From the NCBI GenBank assembly GCA_024687305.1, contig JAILEQ010000100.1:1-41134 (forward strand): 41,134 nucleotides of DNA, read 5' to 3'. Of this stretch, positions 34,928 through 41,134 are shown one piece after another. The position numbers were made by a program, and so were the translations under genes. The stretch is from Lachnospiraceae bacterium (GTDB lineage Bacteria > Bacillota > Clostridia > Lachnospirales > Lachnospiraceae). The number at the start of each line of letters is the position of its first letter. Positions within the stretch are counted from its first letter, which is position 1. The notes beneath the pieces were generated by a model. The model was not told the origin of the DNA. It was given only the letters and a program-made list of their open reading frames with translations, and did not search any database.

Positions 34928-35584
34928 TTATTCTGCCTTTGCTTCCTCGGCGGGAGCTTCTTCTGCCTTAGCCTCTTCAGCGGGTGCTGCTTCTTCTGCC
35001 TTAGCTTCTGCTGCAGGTGCTTCCTCAACCTTTGCCTCTTCAGCAGGTGCTGCTTCTTCTGCCTTTGCCTCTTCCTTTACGGGAGCGTCACATGCAGCTG
35101 CGCCACCTTTTTCAGCAAGCTGGTTCATAACACGTGCGAAATTTGTGATAGGAGACTGTAAGCTTCCAAGCAACTTGGAAATCAACTCGTCTCTTGAAGG
35201 GATAGTAGCGATTGCTGCGATTCCCTTAGCGTCGTAGGTTGTACCTTCAACGACACCGCCTTTGATCTCGAGTACGGGAGCCTCTTTAGCGAATTTAGCG
35301 ATAACCCTTGCAGGTGCTGTTGCATCGTCCTTGCCGATAGCAATAGCTGTAGGGCCTTCCAAAAATTCGGAGATTCCTTCGAACTCGGTTCCCTTTATTG
35401 CAAAATTAATGAAAGTGTTCTTGTATACCTTGTAGGTTACGCCTGCTTCGCGAAGTGAACGACGAAGTCTGGTATCCTGCTCTACGGTAAGTCCTCTGTA
35501 GTCAACAACTACGATAGAGCCGGCATCTTTGATGTTTTCAGAAATTTCCGCAACTATGGGAGCTTTCAATTCAACCTTTGCCAT
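34928..35584 (-). CDS. rplJ: 50S ribosomal protein L10 with Ala/Glu-rich repeat tail
   Basis: A 218-residue stalk base protein. The body (1-160) has VVVDYRGLTVEQDTRLRRSLREAGVTYKVYKNT and the helix SLQSPITNFARVMNQLAEKG, which binds L7/L12 dimers. Residues 170-218 are an extra tail of Ala, Glu, Lys and Pro made of two 21-residue repeats (174-194 and 195-215) plus a stub. Typical L10 ends near 165-180, so the tail is an extension. Its expression is probably controlled by the L10-leader RNA upstream. Confidence 0.97.
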   Translation of the reverse strand: MAKVELKAPIVAEISENIKDAGSIVVVDYRGLTVEQDTRLRRSLREAGVTYKVYKNTFINFAIKGTEFEGISEFLEGPTAIAIGKDDATAPARVIAKFAKEAPVLEIKGGVVEGTTYDAKGIAAIATIPSRDELISKLLGSLQSPITNFARVMNQLAEKGGAAACDAPVKEEAKAEEAAPAEEAKVEEAPAAEAKAEEAAPAEEAKAEEAPAEEAKAE

Positions 35585-35635
35585 TTTGTTACCTCCTTAT
35601 AAGATTATGCCGAACAGGAGTGTATATAAACAATA

Positions 35636-35661
35636 AACCCTCTGTCCAAAGACAGAGGGTT
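35636..35661 (-). terminator. attenuator hairpin in the rplJ leader
   Basis: An 11-bp perfect stem (AACCCTCTGTC with its complement) and a CAAA loop lie between the L10-leader and the rplJ ribosome site, followed on the minus strand by a T/A-rich tract. Position and shape suggest a transcription attenuator, though the T tract is interrupted. Confidence 0.6.
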
Positions 35662-35687
35662 AGTAAATACATAAATACTCACTGGTT

Positions 35688-35741
35688 CCTCGGCAGGCGC
35701 TTCTTCTTACGACGGTTCTCCGTCACCTGCTGTCTTCGGCC
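35688..35741 (-). ncRNA. ribosomal protein L10 leader RNA
   Basis: On the minus strand the sequence runs GGCCGAAGACAGCAGGTGACGG to CGCCTGCCGAGG. GCAGG pairs with CCTGC, and an inner hairpin GACGG-AGAA-CCGTC sits inside. The blocks CCGAAGAC.GCAGG and CCTGCCGAGG are the conserved parts of the L10-leader family, to which L10 with L7/L12 binds to limit its own synthesis. The predicted start of transcription coincides with its first base. Confidence 0.88.
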
Positions 35742-35747
35742 TTGTAT

Positions 35748-35776
35748 AAATTAACATATCAAAATCGCTATGTCAA
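35748..35776 (-). promoter_or_regulatory. promoter of rplJ-rplL
   Basis: On the minus strand, a consensus TTGACA (35776-35771) and TAATTT (35753-35748) are 17 bases apart. It begins only 7 bases past the rplA stop codon and gives a leader of about 157 bases that starts with the L10-leader RNA. Confidence 0.8.
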
Positions 35777-35783
35777 TTACAAA

Positions 35784-36473
35784 TTAATATTTTGCAACGC
35801 TCATACGAACGCCGGGGCCCATTGTAGTGGTCATTGTAAGAGACTTGATGTACTGTCCCTTTAATGCTGCGGGCTTAGCCTTTACGATAGCGTCCATGAT
35901 AGCATTGAAGTTCTCTGTAAGCTGTGCCTCTGAGAAAGAAGCCTTTCCTACGGGAACGTGTACGATATTGGACTTGTCGAGACGATACTCGATCTTACCT
36001 GCTTTAATATCGTTGATAGCCTTGGTAACGTCCATTGTTACGGTACCCGCCTTAGGGTTGGGCATAAGTCCTTTAGGACCGAGCACCTTACCGAGACGAC
36101 CTACAACACCCATCATGTCGGGAGTTGCAACAACAACGTCGAAATCAAGCCATCCTTCATTCTGGATCTTCGGAATAAGTTCCTCAGCTCCAACATAATC
36201 AGCACCTGCCTGCTGAGCTTCGTCTGCCTTGGGTCCCTTAGCGAAAACAAGAACCTTAACGGTCTTACCTGTTCCGTTGGGAAGAACTACGGCACCACGA
36301 ATCTGCTGCTCAGCGTGACGTCCGTCACAACCGGTACGAATGTGCAATTCAACTGTTTCATCAAACTTAGCTGTAGCAGTCTTCTTAACAACAGATACGG
36401 CTTCGTCTGCTTCATAATATTTTGCGCGGTCAACTAACTTAGCTGCCTCTGCATATTTCTTTCCGTGCTTCAT
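35784..36473 (-). CDS. rplA: 50S ribosomal protein L1
   Basis: A 229-residue stalk protein that moves tRNA out of the E site. [59 protein letters not shown] and the ending [11 protein letters not shown] are diagnostic. It is also the translational repressor of its own operon in known bacteria; a matching site is present in the rplK leader. It lies 83 bases after rplK. Confidence 0.99.
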   Translation of the reverse strand: MKHGKKYAEAAKLVDRAKYYEADEAVSVVKKTATAKFDETVELHIRTGCDGRHAEQQIRGAVVLPNGTGKTVKVLVFAKGPKADEAQQAGADYVGAEELIPKIQNEGWLDFDVVVATPDMMGVVGRLGKVLGPKGLMPNPKAGTVTMDVTKAINDIKAGKIEYRLDKSNIVHVPVGKASFSEAQLTENFNAIMDAIVKAKPAALKGQYIKSLTMTTTMGPGVRMSVAKY

Positions 36474-36556
36474 TTATAATATCCTCCTAATGTGGTTAAC
36501 GCCTTGGCGTGACAATATGTCAACGGAAGTTTCCTTCCTCCCACTTGTGCTTGTTA

Positions 36557-36982
36557 TTAGTCTGCTACAGTGATACCCATACTTCTTGCGGTACCTGCGA
36601 TCATGCTCATTGCTGCTTCGATGCTTGCTGCGTTAAGATCTTTCATCTTGATCTCAGCGATCTCTTTAAGCTGAGCCTTTGTAACGGTAGCAACCTTTGT
36701 CTTGTTGGGTGTACCCGAACCTGACTTAATGTTGCAGGCTTTCTTTAACATAACTGCTGCAGGGGGAGTCTTAGTAACGAAACTAAAGCTTCTGTCTGCA
36801 TAAACCGTGATGATAACGGGAACGATGGTATCGCCCATATCTGCGGTCTTAGCATTGAACTGCTTAGTAAATTCCACGATGTTTACACCGTGCTGACCGA
36901 GTGCAGGTCCGACCGGGGGAGCGGGTGTTGCTTTGCCGGCAGGGATCTGTAACTTAATATATCCTTCTACTTTCTTTGCCAT
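36557..36982 (-). CDS. rplK: 50S ribosomal protein L11
   Basis: A 141-residue protein of the GTPase centre, needed for stringent response activation by RelA. It contains [40 protein letters not shown] and the C-terminal [13 protein letters not shown]. Pro residues in [11 protein letters not shown] form the thiostrepton site. It is preceded by its own promoter and a leader that resembles the L1-binding region of 23S rRNA. Confidence 0.99.
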   Translation of the reverse strand: MAKKVEGYIKLQIPAGKATPAPPVGPALGQHGVNIVEFTKQFNAKTADMGDTIVPVIITVYADRSFSFVTKTPPAAVMLKKACNIKSGSGTPNKTKVATVTKAQLKEIAEIKMKDLNAASIEAAMSMIAGTARSMGITVAD

Positions 36983-37004
36983 AATGGCACCTCCTAAATA
37001 AATT

Positions 37005-37049
37005 GTGGTAAGGCGTACCGTTATCGGAAAGTCTCCGCGGTACTCCCAC
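37005..37049 (-). promoter_or_regulatory. L1-binding (23S rRNA mimic) operator in the rplK leader
   Basis: The minus strand reads GTGGGAGTACCG ... CGGTACGCCTTACCAC. GTGG pairs with CCAC, GTACCG with CGGTAC, and an inner CGGA with TCCG. GUGGGAG and CCUU..UACCAC are also the two strands of the L1-binding helix of 23S rRNA (from memory of the E. coli sequence). This would allow L1 to repress rplK-rplA, as known for E. coli and archaea. Confidence 0.7.
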
Positions 37050-37060
37050 TTCAGAAACGT

Positions 37061-37089
37061 ATATTAAAGGTTAAAACCTAAAATATCAA
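37061..37089 (-). promoter_or_regulatory. promoter of rplK-rplA
   Basis: On the minus strand, TTGATA (37089-37084) and TAATAT (37066-37061) are 17 bases apart. The -35 begins 3 bases after the nusG stop codon, so L11-L1 can be transcribed independently of nusG. Confidence 0.75.
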
Positions 37090-37091
37090 AT

Positions 37092-37610
37092 TTAGTTCAT
37101 AGCACGAACTTCAGCGAAACTGATCTCAACAGGCGTCTCGCGTCCGAAAAGTTCTACATTGATGGTAGCGGTCTGCTTGCCGTAGTCCATACGGGTTACG
37201 ACACCGACTGTATCTTTCCATACACCTGCAACAACCGCAACCGTATCGCCTTCTTTGAAGTCTGCCGTAACGTTCTCCATACGGATACCGAGTGATTTCA
37301 TCTCAGCTTCGGTAAGCGGAACCGGCTTGCTTCCGGGACCGACAAATCCCGTAACGCCTCTCGTATTACGAACAACATACCAAGTATCGTCGTTCATTAC
37401 CATTTTGACGAGAACATATCCGGGGAAAAGCTTCTTCTGGGAAGTTTTTCTTACACCGTCCTTCACTTCGACAACATCGGTCAAAGGAACACGGACCTCT
37501 AAGATATCTTCTTCGAGATGGCGATTGGCAACAGTCTTTTCGATGTTTGCCTTTACCTTATTTTCATATCCGGAATAAGTATGTGCAACATACCATTTAG
37601 CTTCTGCCAT
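37092..37610 (-). CDS. nusG: transcription elongation/antitermination factor NusG
   Basis: A 172-residue protein. The NGN domain (about 1-115) has AKWYVAHTYSGYENKVKANIEK, PGYVLVKMVMNDDTWYVVRNTRGVTGFVG. The C-terminal KOW domain (about 122-170) has FKEGDTVAVVAGVWKDTVGVV. It binds RNA polymerase and couples it to the ribosome through S10 or to Rho. It lies 12 bases after secE. Confidence 0.98.
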   Translation of the reverse strand: MAEAKWYVAHTYSGYENKVKANIEKTVANRHLEEDILEVRVPLTDVVEVKDGVRKTSQKKLFPGYVLVKMVMNDDTWYVVRNTRGVTGFVGPGSKPVPLTEAEMKSLGIRMENVTADFKEGDTVAVVAGVWKDTVGVVTRMDYGKQTATINVELFGRETPVEISFAEVRAMN

Positions 37611-37622
37611 GCTTCAATCTCC

Positions 37623-37820
37623 TTACTGTGTAATGAAATTAACGCCGTACTGGATAAGAAAATCAAATACGGTGATCAAACCACCGAGAACAACGGCAAT
37701 AATTGTTACCGCAACGGACTGCTTGAAAACCGACTCCTTTGAAGGCCATATGATCTTCTTAAACTCTGCAGAAACGGTATTGAAAAAACCGGGTTTATTA
37801 TCTTTATTGGAATCAGCCAT
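37623..37820 (-). CDS. secE: preprotein translocase subunit SecE
   Basis: A 65-residue single-spanning protein. An amphipathic helix FFNTVSAEFKKIIWPSKESVFKQS with the conserved WP is followed by one membrane segment (about 35-58). It clamps SecY in the translocon. The short, single-helix form is typical of Gram-positive bacteria. It lies between rpmG (22 bases) and nusG (12 bases). Confidence 0.96.
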   Translation of the reverse strand: MADSNKDNKPGFFNTVSAEFKKIIWPSKESVFKQSVAVTIIAVVLGGLITVFDFLIQYGVNFITQ

Positions 37821-37842
37821 GATAATCTCCTTTACCGGTAAA

Positions 37843-37992
37843 TTACTTGGTTTCTTTGTGCAATGTGTGCTTCTTGCAGAATCTGCAATATTTCTTTGTT
37901 TCCATACGATCGGGATGGTTCTTCTTTTCCTTCGTCGTATTGTAGTTTCTCTGCTTGCACTCAGTACATGCCAATGTGATCTTGGTACGCAT
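37843..37992 (-). CDS. rpmG: 50S ribosomal protein L33, zinc-binding type
   Basis: A 49-residue zinc-ribbon protein with Cys9, Cys12, Cys36 and Cys39. The start is the ATG at 37992 ([13 protein letters not shown]) with a GGAGGTAG site. The frame stays open 25 codons upstream, but that extension is not family-like and would cross the predicted leader. It is the first gene of rpmG-secE-nusG, as in Bacillus. Confidence 0.96.
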   Translation of the reverse strand: MRTKITLACTECKQRNYNTTKEKKNHPDRMETKKYCRFCKKHTLHKETK

Positions 37993-38069
37993 ATATTCTA
38001 CCTCCGAATAAAAATCAAATCGAAATAAATTTCGCAACAAAAAAAGAGCTCGACACTCTTTGCTCAACT

Positions 38070-38098
38070 AATGTAACATGAACAAACCGGTTCGTCAA
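38070..38098 (-). promoter_or_regulatory. promoter of rpmG-secE-nusG
   Basis: On the minus strand, TTGACG (38098-38093) and TACATT (38075-38070) are 17 bases apart, starting 20 bases past the upstream lipoprotein stop. A small stem AAAGAG/CTCTTT followed by T residues lies downstream in the leader (38063-38039) and may attenuate transcription. Confidence 0.7.
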
Positions 38099-38118
38099 CT
38101 CTTTTTTCGTAAAAATCA

Positions 38119-40278
38119 TCAGTATCTTTCTTTTATCATCGTCGATACTCTTGATTGGATGATGTCAGCGGCTTCATCTGCAGTTTTGGCACCGTTATAA
38201 TAATATTCCGCCTCTTCCATTATTATAGATATAATCTCATTATCATAGCGCATAGTTTTTTCTATCGAGTCGATATAACATTTCAGTTCCTCAATTTCTT
38301 CATAAGTAACAGGATCAACAGATATTTTGGAATAGCCCAAATAATATGTTGCTTGTTCCTTTTCTGTTTCTTTCTTAGCCGCCCGGTCAAATGCGGTTCT
38401 CGATGAGGGAAACTCATATACATACTCATCCTGATATTCTGGTAATAATACTTCCCGTATGAAATCCCACGCCATATCCTTATTTCTACACTTCTTTAAA
38501 ATCGCATAAGCACCCGGATATTGACAGGCCATGCCTTCTCTGTCCGGGCTGGGATAACCTATCAATGTTGCCTTTTCACCCAATGCAACTCTCAGATAAT
38601 ATTCATAAGTTCCAACCGAAGAAAGCGATATATCCGTAAGACAGATTTTGTTATTCCTAAACAATTCAGCCAATTCTCCGAAATAGTCAACAGTGTAATC
38701 CCCCTCTTTAAGCTGTTTCGAGAATAGCAGCAATTGCATAAACTCTTCACAGTCAAATGAACACTTTTTGTTTTCATAATCGATAAAATCATCCATATTC
38801 ATTGCCAAAATTTTTGAAAACAAATGTTCACGCGATTCGCTGTAAAAAATTTCTCGGTCAGGATAGGCTTCTTTAAAATCCATGAATTCATCTATGGTCC
38901 ATCCGGTCAATCCATTTACTTCACTTTCTTTCGCCAATACTGTTTCGACAGAAAATTGCGGGATTATCATATAAAGACCGTTCTTATAAGACCCTGCCGA
39001 TAGAACGCACTCAAACAGATCTTCTTCATTTATTTCCTCATCTTTGGAAAGAAACTCGGATAAATCCGCAAAAGTTCCTTTTCTTATATAATTTTCAACG
39101 TCTGTTTCAGGAGTGATATACAAAATATCCAACGAGTCATTTTGTGACAGATCAACGTTCAATCTGTCCCAATCTCCAAAAATATTATCATTGGTTTGAT
39201 ATTCGGAATAATCTTTGATCTCAATCTTTATTTCTTTATTATTCCTGTTAAACTCCGCAACTCGAGTCCGGAGCTCATTATCAGCCCTTAAGCAGCCCAT
39301 GATCAAAACTTTCTTTTGGATAGCCCCTTCGCGTTTTTCAAAGGCTACTATTTCGTTTTTATAAGAATCACCAAATCCGGTAATCTCATTCTTAAGACAA
39401 ATGATCAGATCATCGTTTATCACTTGAAAGAAGCCATATTCGTAAGAATCGGGAATATATGAATCCATAAAATTCATTATTTCACTTTTTTCCGGAACAT
39501 CATATTTGCATGAATATATACCATCCCTGTCATAAACCGCAAAATCTCCGCCACTGTGATTTACACAAACTGAGAGATCTGATAGATTATAGGGGCCTGT
39601 ATCCTTTCTCACTATCTGAGTATCGGTTAACTCTGCTTCTACAACCATGCTGTGACCATCATCTGACCAAACGATCTCATAAATAGTACCGTTTTTTCCC
39701 GACAAATAGTCGATATGATCATCCCCATGTTCTTGTTTAAAGATCAGATTGAACTCTTCATCATAAATGTACGTTTCAGCATAATTTTCACTCAAAAAAC
39801 GGTTATCTAAAACGTATATCTTTTCAATATTATCCTTATGCCCATCATTCAATATGCACCTTTTTATCAACTTGTTGTCCATATCCCTGATTTCGACTGC
39901 ATTGCTGCCATCTCCTTGAGTCAAAAGAAGCAATACCTCGGCTTGCGACAGTGCAACTACATCATTCACATATTCAGTTTCTTCCGTGCCTTCCGGCAAT
40001 TTATAAATTTGTCCGTTACCGTCTTTATAATTGCAATATCCCCAAAACGGACCATTATTCTCATATTCATATGAGTTGCCGCCATAAAAAACACGGACCA
40101 CCTCATCATCTACAAATGAATCCATTGCAGTAATGCTTAAGTCGTTTCCCAAGGAGTCATCTATAACTGATTCAGAGAATGATTCGACATACACGACACT
40201 GTCCTTTTCCTTTGAACAGGCAGTTAACAACAATAATAATGGTAGTATTGGCAATATTCGTAATATTGTCTTGTTCAT
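38119..40278 (-). CDS. large lipoprotein: sensor-like N-terminal half fused to a family-1 solute-binding protein
   Basis: A 719-residue protein. The signal peptide ends in lipobox LLTAC (Cys21). Residues about 45-320 are beta-rich with repeating Tyr/Asp strands, like a propeller. From about 323 the pattern is that of extracellular solute-binding proteins of sugar ABC transporters: KVLIMGCLRADNELRTRVAEFNRNNKEI, LDILYITPETDVENYIRKGTFADLSEFL, GLYMIIPQFSVETVLAKESEV and ACQYPGAYAILKKCRNKDMAWDFI. No permease genes are adjacent. It lies 94 bases after a LytTR regulator, which suggests ligand sensing; this is an inference. Confidence 0.85.
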   Translation of the reverse strand: MNKTILRILPILPLLLLLTACSKEKDSVVYVESFSESVIDDSLGNDLSITAMDSFVDDEVVRVFYGGNSYEYENNGPFWGYCNYKDGNGQIYKLPEGTEETEYVNDVVALSQAEVLLLLTQGDGSNAVEIRDMDNKLIKRCILNDGHKDNIEKIYVLDNRFLSENYAETYIYDEEFNLIFKQEHGDDHIDYLSGKNGTIYEIVWSDDGHSMVVEAELTDTQIVRKDTGPYNLSDLSVCVNHSGGDFAVYDRDGIYSCKYDVPEKSEIMNFMDSYIPDSYEYGFFQVINDDLIICLKNEITGFGDSYKNEIVAFEKREGAIQKKVLIMGCLRADNELRTRVAEFNRNNKEIKIEIKDYSEYQTNDNIFGDWDRLNVDLSQNDSLDILYITPETDVENYIRKGTFADLSEFLSKDEEINEEDLFECVLSAGSYKNGLYMIIPQFSVETVLAKESEVNGLTGWTIDEFMDFKEAYPDREIFYSESREHLFSKILAMNMDDFIDYENKKCSFDCEEFMQLLLFSKQLKEGDYTVDYFGELAELFRNNKICLTDISLSSVGTYEYYLRVALGEKATLIGYPSPDREGMACQYPGAYAILKKCRNKDMAWDFIREVLLPEYQDEYVYEFPSSRTAFDRAAKKETEKEQATYYLGYSKISVDPVTYEEIEELKCYIDSIEKTMRYDNEIISIIMEEAEYYYNGAKTADEAADIIQSRVSTMIKERY

Positions 40279-40372
40279 CTGTTATCCTATCCCTCTCAGA
40301 TTCAATCACTTGAAGATTCTGTAAGACAAATGCTGATTTCCTCTGCTATCATTTTTATATATTATTGTATCA

Positions 40373-41092
40373 TTATTCCATCCGCCCAATAGAGTATTTA
40401 CGCACAACCGCAAAATAAGCTTCCCTAAAAGAATTGTAATATTTTCTCCCTATGGTCAAAGAAGCACCTGTTTCCATTTTAACTGTCCTGTTTATAAAGC
40501 CCTCAACATATATAAGATTAACCATGCTTGATCTGTGAATTCTTTGCAATGACAGGCCCTCAGTCTGCTCCTCAATACTCTTCAAACTGGAATAAACATT
40601 TATTTCACTATTCTTCAAATATACGGTCGCATAGTTTTTCCGAGCTACTATATAAAAAATGTCTTCTACCTTTATACTGATATTTCCATTTATCGATTCA
40701 AAAACAATAGCTTTGTTTTTCCTGTCCTCACGAATGGCAACGGCTATACACCGCCCAACTATTTCGGGCTTAACCGGTTTATTCGCATATGCCAGCGTTT
40801 TAATATCAAGACTATCCAAGCGAAAGCTTTCGTAAAAAGAAACAAAAACAATCCTCCAAAAAAGAGGATTGTCTCGTATTATATTCATGACTTCAACGCC
40901 ATTAATTCCACCCATTTGTATGTCAAGGAAAAGGATATGAATCATTTCACCTTCATATGCCACTACTTCCTCTCCCGAAGAAAACTCAATCAAATTGCAG
41001 GCTTCACCAACTTCGTCAAAGTAGGCTTTACACTTTTCCTTAATATCATCACGACAGAATTCATCGTCATCACAGATTCCTATTGTTATCAT
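40373..41092 (-). CDS. LytTR-family response regulator (AgrA/LytR type)
   Basis: A 239-residue two-domain regulator. The receiver domain (1-120) has acidic residues Asp8-Asp10, phosphoacceptor Asp57 (LFLDIQMGG) and Lys105 (NKPVKP). The LytTR DNA-binding domain (about 130-235) has EDIFYIVARKNYATVYLKNSEINVYSSL and RIHRSSMVNLIYVEGF. The ATG at 41092 gives MITIGICDDDEF with AGGGGG just upstream; a TTG five codons earlier (MTRGLM) is less likely. A partner histidine kinase would be expected beyond the right edge. Confidence 0.93.
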   Translation of the reverse strand: MITIGICDDDEFCRDDIKEKCKAYFDEVGEACNLIEFSSGEEVVAYEGEMIHILFLDIQMGGINGVEVMNIIRDNPLFWRIVFVSFYESFRLDSLDIKTLAYANKPVKPEIVGRCIAVAIREDRKNKAIVFESINGNISIKVEDIFYIVARKNYATVYLKNSEINVYSSLKSIEEQTEGLSLQRIHRSSMVNLIYVEGFINRTVKMETGASLTIGRKYYNSFREAYFAVVRKYSIGRME

Positions 41093-41134
41093 AAGCCCCC
41101 TAGTCAATCCATTCCTTTTTAATAATGATTATAG

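Noticed and set aside
34920-35237. Plus-strand Ala/Ser-rich open frame opposite rplJ
   Set aside because: It is the antisense image of the Ala/Glu repeat tail of L10; it has no ribosome site and the minus-strand gene is certain.
37993-38067. N-terminal extension of L33
   Set aside because: L33 begins at [13 protein letters not shown] with a GGAGG site; the open stretch upstream overlaps the leader and -10 region.
1-41134. tRNA or rRNA genes and insertion sequences
   Set aside because: No cloverleaf-like segments, rRNA blocks or transposase genes were seen on either strand by eye; a tRNAscan-SE run would settle the tRNA question.

Overview
The window looks like chromosome from a low-to-moderate GC Gram-positive bacterium of the class Clostridia, most likely a Lachnospiraceae member. 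The S10-spc-alpha ribosomal order, the link rplQ ... ecfA1-ecfA2-ecfT-truA, a zinc-type S14 and adenylate kinase, FabK instead of FabI, and an L10-leader RNA all fit Firmicutes. The family assignment is an inference from protein resemblance, not from a search. Nearly everything is on the minus strand, so the window is best read from right to left.

Right end (41.1 to 34.5 kb). A LytTR response regulator and a large lipoprotein (beta-propeller-like front, family-1 solute-binding-protein back) form a likely signalling pair. Next come rpmG-secE-nusG, rplK-rplA and rplJ-rplL. Each of these three blocks starts with a recognisable promoter. The rplK leader copies the L1-binding site of 23S rRNA, and the rplJ leader carries the L10-leader RNA followed by a hairpin attenuator. 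rplL ends in a terminator. The usual rpoB-rpoC and rpsL-rpsG-fusA-tuf genes do not follow.

Centre (34.5 to 22.9 kb). Two small membrane-protein genes (DUF2752 type on plus, proline-rich on minus) precede a complete type II fatty-acid synthesis operon: acpP-accB-accC-accD-accA-fabH-fabK-fabD-fabG-fabF-fabZ, mostly translationally coupled by 4-base overlaps. A MarR/FabT-like regulator follows, with its own promoter and a candidate operator. A plus-strand RlmI-like methyltransferase is convergent with it.

Left half (22.8 to 6.4 kb). The S10, spc and alpha gene sets run from rpsJ to rplQ. The S10 promoter and a second promoter before rpmJ share an identical 17-base element. Three non-coding intervals here hold structure: the long rpsJ leader, the rpmJ-rpsM interval with five stem-loops, and the rpoA-rplQ interval with two hairpins that share an identical 16-nt core on different stems.

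Left end (6.4 to 0 kb). A DUF3298-type lipoprotein, a membrane-anchored C39-like peptidase and a small plus-strand membrane protein lie between rplQ and the ECF vitamin-transporter module ecfA1-ecfA2-ecfT. That module is followed by the start of truA, which runs off the window.
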